A stretch of DNA of 64,000 bases from assembly GCA_021778845.1 (NCBI GenBank), contig JAJYBU010000015.1, positions 22,132 to 86,131 on the forward strand, in the 5' to 3' direction. This document shows positions 38,909 to 48,172 of this stretch, piece by piece. Position numbers and translations under genes: made by a program. Position 1 is the stretch's first letter. Every line of letters begins with the position of its first letter. The DNA is from Acidobacteriota bacterium. Lineage in GTDB: Bacteria > Acidobacteriota > Terriglobia > Terriglobales > Acidobacteriaceae. A model generated the notes under the pieces. The model ran no database searches. It was not told the DNA's origin and was given only the letters and a program-made list of their open reading frames with translations.

Positions 38909-39262
38909 ATGGCTCACGAAGCAATTCACACCGACGCGCACGATCCGCTCAACGTAACCAACCCTGAGCACGCACAGCATCATATTGTGACGCCGCTGCA
39001 GTATGGGTACGTCTACGTCACGCTGTTGCTGTTCACCGGCATCACCGCAGCCGCAGCCTATGTCAACCTGGGGTGGGCCAACCCGGTGATCGCCCTGGCC
39101 ATTGCCTGCTTCAAGGCCGTGATCGTGATTTTGTTTTTCATGCATGCGGCCTATCAGTCGCGGCTGATCAAGATGACCATCGGTGCAGGCTTCTTCATGT
39201 TCCTTGTGCTGGTTACGATGACGTTGACAGACTATATCAGCCGCGCCTGGGGCTTGTGGTAG
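38909..39262 (+). CDS. ctaF: Cytochrome c oxidase subunit IV (caa3-type small subunit)
   Basis: A 117-residue protein with three helices after a His-rich N-terminus; the segment FKAVIVILFFMHAAYQSRL is typical of bacterial subunit IV/CtaF. AAGGA lies upstream of ATG 38909. It is the last gene of the operon and is followed by a strong terminator. Confidence 0.9.
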   Translation: MAHEAIHTDAHDPLNVTNPEHAQHHIVTPLQYGYVYVTLLLFTGITAAAAYVNLGWANPVIALAIACFKAVIVILFFMHAAYQSRLIKMTIGAGFFMFLVLVTMTLTDYISRAWGLW

Positions 39263-39291
39263 ATCGCATACGTCCCATGCAGCACAGGTAA

Positions 39292-39323
39292 AGATGGGCC
39301 TCACCTCCGGGTGAGGCCCATCT
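39292..39323. terminator. Strong bidirectional terminator after the respiratory operon
   Basis: AGATGGGCCTCACC (39292-39305) and GGTGAGGCCCATCT (39310-39323) form a perfect 14-bp stem with a TCCG loop. GTTTGT follows on the plus strand, and a short T-run follows on the minus strand. It lies between the convergent ctaF and RNase T2 genes. Confidence 0.9.
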
Positions 39324-39339
39324 GTTTGTATGCGCATTG

Positions 39340-39978
39340 CTAATGCGCAGGCGGCGTAATCTTCACCGAGTTCGCACGGCAACTGCGCAGCCCCTGGCAG
39401 ACGATGGGCCTGAGATCCTTGCTGAAGCAGGCCTCGATGGCGGTTAGATGATTACGTCCGCAACTGAGCAGAATGCTCCCCGTCGGAAATGCAGGATTAG
39501 CCCGCGCAAAGAGCCCGAGAATGTCATCGGGTGTCATGCTCGTCTCATGGTCGATACGCTCGATCTGCGGAGGAATCGTGAGCGAGTGGAAGGCCTGGTG
39601 TTCCATCGCGAAGAAGCGTTGCGGACCCACGCCGGAGCAGGTGCCATGCTTGGCCCACTCGTGCCGAAGCAGTGAGAGGTCAGGCGTGATGTCGAGGTTC
39701 TGCTCCGGCTTGGCAGGCCCCGCCTCCTCACTGCAGAAGACCGGATAACTGCCGTCGTTATTCTGCGCCCACAGGCCATGCAGAATGAAGCCCGGACGGG
39801 CCACGCATTCCGGCGATGTGCCGTGGATGGAGCAAAACTCCGGTGACCATGAGAGGTTCATCAGGTAGAAGTCGAACTTGCCGGGCTCTCCCCTTTCCTG
39901 CGCGCGCGCAGAGCAGGCGAGTGTGAGCGAGGCCGTGAAGAGCAGAATCAATGCAAGCCAGCGTTGTCGAGCGTACAT
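39340..39978 (-). CDS. Secreted ribonuclease T2 family protein
   Basis: A 212-residue protein with a signal peptide (about 1-26, ending ACSARAQ). The two catalytic conserved sequences are present: FILHGLWAQN (CAS1) and HEWAKHGTCS (CAS2). RNase T2 enzymes cleave RNA via a 2',3'-cyclic phosphate; bacterial ones are periplasmic or extracellular. Even-numbered cysteines fit disulfides. ATG 39978 is chosen for its GGAGGA site and the signal peptide. It probably scavenges RNA. Confidence 0.92.
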   Translation of the reverse strand: MYARQRWLALILLFTASLTLACSARAQERGEPGKFDFYLMNLSWSPEFCSIHGTSPECVARPGFILHGLWAQNNDGSYPVFCSEEAGPAKPEQNLDITPDLSLLRHEWAKHGTCSGVGPQRFFAMEHQAFHSLTIPPQIERIDHETSMTPDDILGLFARANPAFPTGSILLSCGRNHLTAIEACFSKDLRPIVCQGLRSCRANSVKITPPAH

Positions 39979-40045
39979 GGTCGAGGGTCCTCCGCTGAAA
40001 TGGCTGCGAGGCCATGATATCGCGGGCCCTTGGTATTCTGGGTTA

Positions 40046-40600
40046 ATGGCAAACATAGCAGCAGGTAAAAGCGTAGCCGTATTCTGCGCGTCGGCGGAGG
40101 GTGCGCGGCCGGAATATCGAGCAGCGGCGGAGGCGTTGGGTCGAGCGCTGGCCGAACATGGGCTGGGATTGATCTATGGTGGAGGAAAGGTAGGCCTGAT
40201 GGGCGCCGTGGCCGATGGCGCGCTGGCTGCGGGCGGACACGTGGTCGGCGTGATTCCGCATGTGCTGGTCGAACATGAGATCGCGCATCCGGGCCTTTCG
40301 GAGTTGCACGTCACCACCACCATGCACACGCGCAAGGCCATGATGGCGGAGAAGGCGGATGCATTTTTCATCCTGCCCGGAGGCTACGGCACCTTCGAAG
40401 AGATGTTCGAGGTGCTGGCGTGGCAGACGCTGAAGATCCATTCCAAGCCCGTGGTGCTGCTGAACGTCGCGGGGTTCTACAACCCCATGCTGGAGTTTCT
40501 CGATGCCTGCGATCGGGAGGGCATGCTGCGGGGCAATCGCGCAATTCTGCTCGTGGCCGACACGCCTGAAGCGGCATTACGCCTTGCCGAGCTCGACTAA
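40046..40600 (+). CDS. LOG-family nucleoside monophosphate phosphoribohydrolase
   Basis: A 184-residue Rossmann-type protein with the LOG motif PGGYGTFEE near 112-120 and an upstream YGGGKVGLMG. Family members release a free base (for example cytokinin) from nucleoside 5'-monophosphates. Length is normal. No strong ribosome site precedes ATG 40046, but upstream in-frame codons run into the divergent RNase gene. The biological substrate in this organism is unknown. Confidence 0.9.
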   Translation: MANIAAGKSVAVFCASAEGARPEYRAAAEALGRALAEHGLGLIYGGGKVGLMGAVADGALAAGGHVVGVIPHVLVEHEIAHPGLSELHVTTTMHTRKAMMAEKADAFFILPGGYGTFEEMFEVLAWQTLKIHSKPVVLLNVAGFYNPMLEFLDACDREGMLRGNRAILLVADTPEAALRLAELD

Positions 40601-40660
40601 ACCGAGGAAAATTCGCCGCTCCCCGGACAGCGTCGAGCGCGTGACTACAATGAAGAGAAC

Positions 40661-41446
40661 ATGTTCTTCGAGCACATTCCCCATCTGCACTACATCTGGC
40701 TGGTCGTCGCCTCCACCATCGCAGGCGTGATGAATGCCATGGCCGGCGGTGGGTCGTTCCTTTCTTTCCCTGCGATGTTGGGCGTGGGGGTGCTTCCGGT
40801 GCAGGCCAATGCAACCAACACGGTTGCTCTGTGGCCGGGACAGTTGACGTCGGTCGTTACGCTCCGCGGCGATGTGCGTAGAGACCTGCTCCCGACGATC
40901 GCCACGACGTCCGTGCTGGGCGGCGTGCTCGGCGCAGAGGTCTTGCTGCATACGGCCCAGCGCACCTTCATGCACTTGATTCCGTGGCTGATCCTGATTG
41001 GAACGCTGATCTTCGGCATCAGCGGATGGCTCTCGAAGTGGGTTCGTGGCCGCGCCACGCGTCATGACGTCGAGCCTCCCATTCCCCACTTCTGGCTGGC
41101 CTGCGCGCTGCTTCCTGTCTGCTTCTATATTGGCTACTTTGGCGCTGGCGCAGGGTTTCTGGTGATGACCATCCTCGCTCTGTTTGGCATGGAACGCATG
41201 CACGCTCTCAATGCACTGAAGGTCGTTGCGGCGATGCTCTCCAATCTGTGCGCCATCATTACCTTCATCCTGCAGGGAGCCATCGTATGGCACTACTGCC
41301 TGGTGGCCATGTTCTTTGCGGCCTTTGGCGGATGGGTGGGCGCCCGCTTTGCGCGACGCGTCAACGGCGAGGTGTTGCGTGTCATTGTGGTCGGGACCGG
41401 TATCGTGATCGCAGCATATTTTTTCTGGAAGCAGGCGCACGGATGA
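40661..41446 (+). CDS. TauE/SafE (TSUP) family membrane transporter
   Basis: A 261-residue protein with about seven to eight helices and the family repeats NAMAGGGSFLSFPAML and GYFGAGAGFLVMT. TSUP proteins move organosulfonates, sulfite or other anions. The stop overlaps the SemiSWEET start (ATGA), so the two transporters are co-translated. The substrate cannot be predicted. Confidence 0.9.
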   Translation: MFFEHIPHLHYIWLVVASTIAGVMNAMAGGGSFLSFPAMLGVGVLPVQANATNTVALWPGQLTSVVTLRGDVRRDLLPTIATTSVLGGVLGAEVLLHTAQRTFMHLIPWLILIGTLIFGISGWLSKWVRGRATRHDVEPPIPHFWLACALLPVCFYIGYFGAGAGFLVMTILALFGMERMHALNALKVVAAMLSNLCAIITFILQGAIVWHYCLVAMFFAAFGGWVGARFARRVNGEVLRVIVVGTGIVIAAYFFWKQAHG

Positions 41447-41751
41447 ACCTGTCGCGCATCCAAATCGACGCGATCGGCTACGCAGCCGCAACCATGACGA
41501 CGGTGTCGTTCGTGCCCCAGTTGCTGCGTGTCATCCGGCTGCGCTCGGCCCGCGATATTTCACTGGGCATGTTTCTGATCTTTTCGGCAGGGACGTTTAC
41601 CTGGTTCGTGTATGGTCTGCTGGTGCACTCAACACCTGTCTGGGTTGCAAATGCGGTGACCTTCATCCTCGCCGCATCAATCCTCGGGATGAAGCTCCGC
41701 TTCGATCAGCGCGCTACGAAGAAGCATCAACCCGCACGTGCAACACGCTAG
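41443..41751 (+). CDS. SemiSWEET-type sugar transporter (MtN3/PQ-loop)
   Basis: A 102-residue protein of one three-helix bundle, matching SemiSWEET length. The PQ motif is in FVPQLLRVIRLRSARDISLG, followed by FSAGTFTWFVYGLL and an Asn-containing third helix (VANAVTFILA). It would work as a dimer to move small sugars by facilitated diffusion. The start at 41443 overlaps the TSUP stop. Confidence 0.88.
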   Translation: MNLSRIQIDAIGYAAATMTTVSFVPQLLRVIRLRSARDISLGMFLIFSAGTFTWFVYGLLVHSTPVWVANAVTFILAASILGMKLRFDQRATKKHQPARATR

Positions 41752-41779
41752 CGAGAGAACAATAGAACGAGGAGTCACA

Positions 41780-42199
41780 ATGAGTCACGAGGGAATTCGA
41801 TTTGGCAGCGCAGATCAAGCCGACAGCGAAGATCAGCCCAAACTCACCGGCGATGCCATTCGTCCGGCCAAGGTAAGCGTAGACAAGAGCGGCGGCACGG
41901 GCGTGGTCATCGAGTGGAAGGATGGTCACAGAAGTTCATGGAACTTTGCCTGGCTGCGTGCGGCCTGCCCCTGCGCCACGTGCCATGAAGAACGTCAGAA
42001 AGAGGGCCGCGCTCCCGGCGTCCCACAGCCAAAACCTGCATCGCTCTTGCCCATGTACGAGGCCCCTCCGCGCCCGGTGGAGGTGACGTCAGTGGGCAAC
42101 TATGCCCTGAAGTTCAAATGGAACGATGGTCATGAAGCAGGCCTGTACTCCTGGGATTATCTGCGCAACGTCTGCGACAGCGCAGTGCGTAACGAGTAA
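41780..42199 (+). CDS. DUF971 domain protein
   Basis: A 139-residue protein whose C-terminal two thirds is a DUF971 (GBBH-like) domain, with the zinc-type cysteines CPCATCHEE near residue 64-72 and the closing YSWDYLRNVC. Such domains occur with iron-sulfur and gamma-butyrobetaine hydroxylase proteins; the role alone is unclear. GAGGAG precedes ATG 41780. A CGTCG-TGAG-CGACG hairpin follows the stop. Confidence 0.85.
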   Translation: MSHEGIRFGSADQADSEDQPKLTGDAIRPAKVSVDKSGGTGVVIEWKDGHRSSWNFAWLRAACPCATCHEERQKEGRAPGVPQPKPASLLPMYEAPPRPVEVTSVGNYALKFKWNDGHEAGLYSWDYLRNVCDSAVRNE

Positions 42200-42201
42200 G
42201 G

Positions 42202-42215
42202 CGTCGTGAGCGACG
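42202..42215. terminator. Small hairpin after the DUF971 gene
   Basis: CGTCG (42202-42206), loop TGAG and CGACG (42211-42215) form a compact stem just 2 bases after the stop, between convergent genes. A second, longer stem, GGAGCAG (42221-42227) with CTGCTCC (42242-42248), overlaps it toward the ABC gene. Neither has a U-run, so terminator function is tentative. Confidence 0.35.
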
Positions 42216-42232
42216 AGCCGGGAGCAGACGCT

Positions 42233-43099
42233 TCATTGCGGCTGCTCCGCTGGATGTAGTCCATAGGAAGTGTTGCTCACTCCTCCCTCCGCACTTCGCG
42301 TCCGCGCCGGCAGTTCTGGCGTAGCAGCGAGCAACTGCTGCGTATAGGCCTCGCGCGGATTTTCGCAAACCTCGCTCCACGTTCCAGTCTCCACAATGCG
42401 ACCGCGCTGCATCACGGCGACGCGATGGCAGAGGTATCGTACCAGCGGCATGGAGTGCGAGATAAAGAGGCACGTGAGCCCGTGGCGCTGCTGCAGGTCG
42501 CGCAGCAGGTTGATCACCTGCGCTCCCACCGACACATCCAGTGCGCTAACAGGTTCGTCAAGAACCAGCAGTTCCGGCCGCAGCGCAATCGCGCGTGCAA
42601 TGTTGAGGCGTTGCCGCTGGCCGCCGGAGAACTCATGCGGATAGCGGCTCAGCGCGGACGGTTCGAGGCCCACCTCCGCAAGCAGTTCATTGAGCCGCGC
42701 GCCGAGTCCTTGCAGTGGCTGCTCGTCGTGAATCGCGAAGGGCTCAGCAAGGATCTGTCGGATCGACATGCGCGGGTTGAGCGCGGCGTAGGGGTCCTGA
42801 AACACGATGGAGAGCCTGCGTCGCAGTCGCCGCATCTCCCGCGGCGTCACGCGCAGCAGGTCGTAGGTATGCGCGACGCCCTCCTGCATTTCATTCATAT
42901 CGCGCAGGATGACGCTGCCGCTCGTCGGCTCGATCAGTCGGAGCAGCATCCGCGCGACGGTGCTCTTGCCAGAGCCAGACTCGCCCACCAGTCCGAGCGT
43001 CTCTCCGCGCATCAGGTGGAGCGAAACGCCGTCGATGACGCGCGCAGAGCCGAAGTCCTTGATCAGGTCGCGGGCTTCAAGCAGCGGTTCGGCAGTCAT
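42233..43099 (-). CDS. Oligopeptide/dipeptide-type ABC transporter ATP-binding protein
   Basis: A 288-residue ATPase of the DppF/OppF group. Walker A is GESGSGKST, the Q-loop IVFQDPYAALNPRMS, the signature FSGGQRQRL and Walker B LLVLDEPVSALDV. AGGAG precedes ATG 43099. No permease or binding-protein gene is adjacent, so its membrane partners must be encoded elsewhere, just as a lone ATPase pairs with a remote system. Confidence 0.88.
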   Translation of the reverse strand: MTAEPLLEARDLIKDFGSARVIDGVSLHLMRGETLGLVGESGSGKSTVARMLLRLIEPTSGSVILRDMNEMQEGVAHTYDLLRVTPREMRRLRRRLSIVFQDPYAALNPRMSIRQILAEPFAIHDEQPLQGLGARLNELLAEVGLEPSALSRYPHEFSGGQRQRLNIARAIALRPELLVLDEPVSALDVSVGAQVINLLRDLQQRHGLTCLFISHSMPLVRYLCHRVAVMQRGRIVETGTWSEVCENPREAYTQQLLAATPELPARTRSAEGGVSNTSYGLHPAEQPQ

Positions 43100-43204
43100 G
43101 CAGGCTCCTGAAGAAAGCGTACCTCACAGGGCCACTTCGGCGAGCACTTCGCCGGACATAGATTGTGCACGCAGAACCATCCGCGGGACGCCTACAATAT
43201 AGTT

Positions 43205-45412
43205 GTGTTCACGTCTCTCGCTAATACGAATCCTTCAGGTAGCAACGAGCCATCAGCCGCTACAAAGACGGTGCATGCAGTCTGCACGCACGATTGCCCG
43301 GACACGTGCGGCCTTCTGGTGACCGTTGATACGCTGACCGGGCGTGCGACCAGGCTGCAGGGTGACCCATCGCATCCGGTAACACGCGGATTTTTATGCG
43401 GCAAGGTGGCACGCTATCTCGACCGCGTCTACTCGCCGGACCGGTTGCTCTACCCCATGCGACGCAAGGCTGGTGTGCCGAAGGGACCGCTGCCAAAAGG
43501 GAGCGAGCGTGACGCGTTTGAGCGCATCTCATGGCATGAAGCGCTGGACTTTGTGGCCATGAAACTGAAACAGATCGCTGCAGAGTCTGGGCCGGAGAGT
43601 ATTCTCCCGTACAGCTACGCCGGAACGATTGGGCAGTTGGGATATGGTTCGATGGACCGCCGTTTTTTCTACCGGCTTGGTGCGTCGCAACTGGACCGGA
43701 CCATCTGTTCGACCGCTGGCGGCGAGGCGTTGAAGCAGGTCTACGGCGTTAAGCTTGGAACGATTCCGCAGGACTTTGCGCATGCCGGCCTGATCATTGC
43801 GTGGGGCGCAAATATTCACGGCACCAATATCCATCTATGGCCTTTCATTGAAGAGGCGCGGCGCCACGGAGCGTCGCTCGTGGTGATCGACCCTTACAGA
43901 ACACGTACGGCAGCGCTCGCCGATGAGCATCTGGCGATCAGGCCTGGCACGGATGGCCTCCTCGCGCTGGCCCTCATGCACGTGCTCTTTCGCGATGGCC
44001 ATGAGGACGCGGAATATCTGCGCGAGTGTACGCATGGAGCAGAAGACCTGCGCGCGTATGCGCTGCGGGAAGAGCATGCGCCGGCGCGTGTGGCGGCGGT
44101 GACGGGGATTGCCGCAGACACGATTGAGCGGCTGGCGCAGGCCTACGGCAATGCCGGGCGGAACGGCAGCAGGCCAGCGGCGATCCGTCTCAACTACGGC
44201 ATTCAGCGCTGCGAAAATGGCGGAACGGCTGCGCGCGCGGTTGCCATGCTGCCGCTGATTACAGGCAGTTGGAAGCAGCGCGGAGGTGGGCTGCAACTTT
44301 CCACCAGCGGAGCGTTTCCCTTCAATTCGTCGCGCCTGCAAATGCCGGAGATGATGCAGCGCAGCACATTGAAGCGGGCCTCGCGCATCGTCAACATGAA
44401 TCAACTGGGTAAGGCACTGACAGAGCTTGGCCAACGTTCGGCAGCTCTGGATTCGAACGATGGCCCGCCCGTCAAAGCACTCTTCGTCTACAACTCCAAT
44501 GCCGCGGCCGTGGCTCCGGACTCCGAGCGCGTGCTGGCGGGGTTGCGGCGCGAGGATCTCTTCACCGTGGTGCATGAGCAGTTCTTCAACGACACGACCG
44601 ACTATGCGGATGTGGTGCTTCCAGCGACAACGTTTCTTGAACACAAAGACGTGCTGGGAGCCTACGGCCATCTGAACGCGCAGATCTCGCAGGCTGCCAT
44701 TGCGCCGCTGGGTGAGGCACGGTCGAATGTGTGGCTGTTCGGCGAGCTAGGGCAACGCATGTTCAGCGACAAGGAGTTTGACGATGGCGAAGAGGAGTTG
44801 ATCGCGCAGGCGCTCGATACCGACCACCCATTCTTCGCCGGCATCACGAAGCAGCGACTGGAGCGCGAGGGTCATGTGCCGCTATCGTTGCCGAAGAATG
44901 AGCATGGCGAAAGCCTGCCGTTTAGTTCGCGCGAGTGGTTCAGAACGCCAAGCGGGCGCGGTGAGTTGATCCCCGTTCCGGCGTGGATTGCGCCGCACGA
45001 ATCGCGCAGTGGGGCCGAGGGTGCGGGAGAATTCCCGCTCGAGTTCCTGCCGCGTAAGGCTGACAACTACATGAACTCGACCTTTGCCAATCTGCCCGGG
45101 CATCGTCACATGGAGCGTAAGACCGCTGGCTTGCTGGAGATACATCCGTCCGACGCTGCTGCGCGCGGCGTGTCCAGCGGGGACAGTGTGTCGGTGTGGA
45201 ATGGGCGCGGACGAATTACCCTCACCGCGAGTGTAGGAGAGACGGTTCCAGAGGGTGTGGTGGCCTCGCGGCTGGACTGGCAAAAGCTGTCGCACAACGG
45301 AGCAAACGTGAACATGCTGACCAGCGAGCGACTGTCGGATCTCGGCGGGGGCGCGACGTTCTACTCCACACTGGTCGAGGTGGCGAAGACGGAGCAGACA
45401 GCCGCGGTCTGA
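43205..45412 (+). CDS. Molybdopterin-dependent oxidoreductase (DMSO reductase superfamily)
   Basis: About 735 residues. The N-terminus holds a 4Fe-4S motif, CTHDCPDTCGLLV followed by CGKV, then molybdopterin domains with WGANIHGTN and the C-terminal dinucleotide-binding fold (LEIHPSDAAARGV). ICSTAGGEAL marks the likely metal-ligand region; whether Cys or Ser binds is unclear. There is no Tat signal, so a cytosolic enzyme is likely. The substrate is unknown. The start is uncertain: GTG 43205 is used; a TTG at 43163 would add 14 residues. Confidence 0.85.
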   Translation: MFTSLANTNPSGSNEPSAATKTVHAVCTHDCPDTCGLLVTVDTLTGRATRLQGDPSHPVTRGFLCGKVARYLDRVYSPDRLLYPMRRKAGVPKGPLPKGSERDAFERISWHEALDFVAMKLKQIAAESGPESILPYSYAGTIGQLGYGSMDRRFFYRLGASQLDRTICSTAGGEALKQVYGVKLGTIPQDFAHAGLIIAWGANIHGTNIHLWPFIEEARRHGASLVVIDPYRTRTAALADEHLAIRPGTDGLLALALMHVLFRDGHEDAEYLRECTHGAEDLRAYALREEHAPARVAAVTGIAADTIERLAQAYGNAGRNGSRPAAIRLNYGIQRCENGGTAARAVAMLPLITGSWKQRGGGLQLSTSGAFPFNSSRLQMPEMMQRSTLKRASRIVNMNQLGKALTELGQRSAALDSNDGPPVKALFVYNSNAAAVAPDSERVLAGLRREDLFTVVHEQFFNDTTDYADVVLPATTFLEHKDVLGAYGHLNAQISQAAIAPLGEARSNVWLFGELGQRMFSDKEFDDGEEELIAQALDTDHPFFAGITKQRLEREGHVPLSLPKNEHGESLPFSSREWFRTPSGRGELIPVPAWIAPHESRSGAEGAGEFPLEFLPRKADNYMNSTFANLPGHRHMERKTAGLLEIHPSDAAARGVSSGDSVSVWNGRGRITLTASVGETVPEGVVASRLDWQKLSHNGANVNMLTSERLSDLGGGATFYSTLVEVAKTEQTAAV

Positions 45413-45519
45413 GATCAACGTCGCTCACCCCGTTCCATCGATTCGCCTTACCGGGCACCTCACGCAAACATGATGGATTCCGTCAGCATCCTCTCTTCAA
45501 ACAAGAGTGGATGACCTTG

Positions 45520-46857
45520 CTAGGCGCCTTCTGCTACTGCCCCCGCGTGGTTCAGGTTGCCTGCCGCAAACGACGACCGCCCCAGCGCGAAGGTGAGCAC
45601 GAGGTTGAGTGCGAAGAGAAGCACAGCGCTCAACTCCAGCGTCCCGGAGACGGGCAGCACCTTCCATGCAAAGTCCAGAAAGCCTTCATAGGCCAGCGGC
45701 TCGGAAGCAACACGCAGCAGGCAGCCGGTCTGGAGCATCAGCAGGCATACGAACATCAGTCGCTTGCTGTAGATACTGTAGATGCCTGCAAAGTGAGGCA
45801 GTATCCGCGGCCCAATGGCGAACACCATCGTGGCGGCAAAGCCCACAGTGAGCGCATGCCGAGACGCGCCCCAGATGCCGCCGTGATGATCGGCGAGTGC
45901 TGCCCACACGCTCATCGAACCGGCGATCACCAGCCACGCATACGCAATTCGAACAAACGTCGGGAAGCTGGGATGGATGCCGATAACTTTTGCCTGGCCG
46001 TGAGGCCGTTGCGTGAGGCGCAGCGCGAAGACGATAGCGATCGCGCCCACAGCCAGCACGATCGTCGCAACGACGGCCCACCCTGCAACGCCGAAGACCA
46101 CCCCAATGACGTCAAGCCCCAACGCGTAGCGCAAGATGCGAGCGTTGGGTGTCGAGATGGCTAGGAACGAGTGCAGCCAGCGAGCGGAGAAGCCCCACAC
46201 CACCGGCACCAGAAATCCCCACGCCAGAAGCACGAGATACTTCTGATCGAGCGAGTACGGAAACTCACGAAGGCCGCCTTGCATTGCCAGGTGAACACAC
46301 TCGACAAAGTTGAACACGATGGCTGCGGCAAGCCCCGTCGTTCCCAGCAGCACGGAGACCATCCAGAGTTCCATCGGAGACTTCGCGCGTTCGCCTTGCG
46401 TCCCTTCAGGCAGCTTATGGTGCGAAGCTGCGAAGAGAAACAGCAGCACCGCGACCAACTCAAATCCCGCAGACAACGGATAGAGCGCGCGCCAGTGCCA
46501 GCCATAGATGCTGGCAATCCATCGCACCCCGACGCCGGTGGTCCACAGCACGTAGCACGAAAGGGGAACCCGTATCACCGAACGGCCATGCGCAGGCTGC
46601 GAGTAGAATCCGATGCCGAGGATAAAGCTCCCAATCCATCCAAACATCTGCGCGTGGCCGTGGCCTTGTATCCATGCCGCCGGAATCGTGCCGAGTCCAT
46701 GATGCGTAGCAATGGCCATCAGATTGGAGAAGCCCAGCAGCGTGCCGGGAAGGGCCATATAGAAGAGCCCACTCACAATCCAGGCGCGAAGCATCAGGCT
46801 CTTCTGCCGCTCGCGAGCGACCATAGCCTGCGTGGAACTCTCTGCGACGTTGCTCAT
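45520..46857 (-). CDS. nnrS: NnrS family membrane protein
   Basis: A 445-residue protein with about 12 transmembrane helices and family features HGHAQMFGWIGSFILGIGFY and IGPRILPHFAG. NnrS proteins are haem-copper membrane proteins that protect cells during nitric oxide stress. ATG 46857 has GGAGG six bases upstream. It is divergent from a radical SAM gene with a shared operator-like palindrome, and lies near hemerythrin and Ric genes. Confidence 0.88.
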   Translation of the reverse strand: MSNVAESSTQAMVARERQKSLMLRAWIVSGLFYMALPGTLLGFSNLMAIATHHGLGTIPAAWIQGHGHAQMFGWIGSFILGIGFYSQPAHGRSVIRVPLSCYVLWTTGVGVRWIASIYGWHWRALYPLSAGFELVAVLLFLFAASHHKLPEGTQGERAKSPMELWMVSVLLGTTGLAAAIVFNFVECVHLAMQGGLREFPYSLDQKYLVLLAWGFLVPVVWGFSARWLHSFLAISTPNARILRYALGLDVIGVVFGVAGWAVVATIVLAVGAIAIVFALRLTQRPHGQAKVIGIHPSFPTFVRIAYAWLVIAGSMSVWAALADHHGGIWGASRHALTVGFAATMVFAIGPRILPHFAGIYSIYSKRLMFVCLLMLQTGCLLRVASEPLAYEGFLDFAWKVLPVSGTLELSAVLLFALNLVLTFALGRSSFAAGNLNHAGAVAEGA

Positions 46858-46898
46858 GACTGCCTCCACCCCCAACGTTAGTCAGCGTCCATCGCAAC

Positions 46899-46920
46899 CG
46901 CAGTAACTTATGTCACTGCG
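46899..46920. promoter_or_regulatory. Operator-like palindrome between nnrS and the radical SAM gene
   Basis: A 22-base dyad with 9-bp arms (one mismatch) around TTAT: CGCAGTAAC then GTCACTGCG. The internal AACTTATGTCACTG (46905-46918) recurs with one change upstream of ric (49555-49568). The core lies 48 bases from the nnrS start and 34 bases from the radical SAM start, so it could control both. Confidence 0.5.
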
Positions 46921-46951
46921 CGGAGTAGCGTGGTTGCGGTCTTATAGTCCT

Positions 46952-48100
46952 ATGAATCCGCTCATCCACACCATCGACTTCAACGAACGCCCCTTCATCG
47001 CGATCTGGGAGGTCACCCAGGCCTGCGATCTCGCCTGCGTGCACTGCCGCGCCTCCGCTCAGCCTGACCGCCATCCGATGGAGCTCAGCACCGACGAAGG
47101 CAAGCATCTCATCGACCAGATCGCCGCCATGAAGGTCCCGGTCTTTGTGCTCACTGGCGGCGACCCGCTCAAGCGCCCCGACCTCTTCGATCTCATTCGC
47201 CACGCCAACACCGTGGGCGTTCGCGTCTCACTCACTCCAAGCGCCACGCCGCTGCTGACGAAGGAGATGGTGATTCGCCTCAAGGAATCCGGCCTCGCTC
47301 GTCTTGCCGTGAGCATGGACGGAGCCTGCGCTGAGACGCACGACGCCTTCCGCGGCATGTCCGGCTCCTTCGCGCGCACGCTCGACGCAATCCGCTGGGC
47401 CAATGAAATTGGCCTTCCCGTGCAGATCAACACCACCTTCAGCCGCCGCAACATCGCAGAGATCGATGCCATGGTCGCGCTGCTGGAGAGCCTCAAGATC
47501 ACGCTGTGGAGCGTCTTCTTTCTGGTCCCCACAGGCCGCGGAAAACTCAACGACCTGCTCAGCGCCGACGAATTCGAGCAGATCTTCGCCACCATCTATG
47601 CGCTCTCGAAGACCGCGAGCTTCGATATCAAAACAACCGAGGCGCAGCACTATCGCCGCTATCTCCTGCAACAGCGTGTCGCCGAGCGCAAGACCGGCGC
47701 CGGAGCACCTGCAACGCCCGAGAAGACCGCCGACGCAATCGGCCGCGCCCCCCGTGGCCTCAATGACGGCAAGGGATTCGTCTTCATCTCGCACACCGGA
47801 GACGTCTTCCCCAGCGGCTTCCTTCCGCTTGGAGCGGGCAACATCCGCGAGCAGACCCTCGCGTCCATCTACCGCGAGTCGCCACTGTTTCTCAGTCTGC
47901 GCGACACCTCCATGCTCGAAGGCAAATGCGGCGCCTGCGAGTTCAAAGAGATCTGCGGCGGATCGAGGTCGCGCGCCTATGCGCTGACGGGAGATCCGAA
48001 CGCCGAAGAACCCTGCTGTTCCTACGTGCCCAAGGGCTACGTTGCGCCGCCGCCAGCTCTCAAACAGGCCTCCACGCTCCACGTCTTGCAGGGCGCATGA
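46952..48100 (+). CDS. Radical SAM/SPASM domain protein
   Basis: A 382-residue protein. The radical SAM cluster is CDLACVHC (Cys25, Cys29, Cys32), and a C-terminal SPASM region holds CGACEFKEICGG and later CC near 343-347. It resembles the haem-pathway related radical SAM proteins (NirJ/AhbD-like, TIGR04053 group). The reaction is unknown, but location beside nnrS hints at haem or peptide modification linked to NO defence. ATG 46952 is taken because it begins the family-like PLIHTIDFNERPF. Confidence 0.85.
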   Translation: MNPLIHTIDFNERPFIAIWEVTQACDLACVHCRASAQPDRHPMELSTDEGKHLIDQIAAMKVPVFVLTGGDPLKRPDLFDLIRHANTVGVRVSLTPSATPLLTKEMVIRLKESGLARLAVSMDGACAETHDAFRGMSGSFARTLDAIRWANEIGLPVQINTTFSRRNIAEIDAMVALLESLKITLWSVFFLVPTGRGKLNDLLSADEFEQIFATIYALSKTASFDIKTTEAQHYRRYLLQQRVAERKTGAGAPATPEKTADAIGRAPRGLNDGKGFVFISHTGDVFPSGFLPLGAGNIREQTLASIYRESPLFLSLRDTSMLEGKCGACEFKEICGGSRSRAYALTGDPNAEEPCCSYVPKGYVAPPPALKQASTLHVLQGA

Positions 48101-48172
48101 CCGTTCCGTCACAACAAAAGATAGCTGCCCGAAGTCTCAGGAATCAACGACAATCGAAGAGAGAGGTGAAGG

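Noticed and set aside
43163..43204. Longer N-terminus of the molybdopterin oxidoreductase from a TTG codon
   Set aside because: Weak start codon, no ribosome site, and it would take up most of the divergent promoter space.
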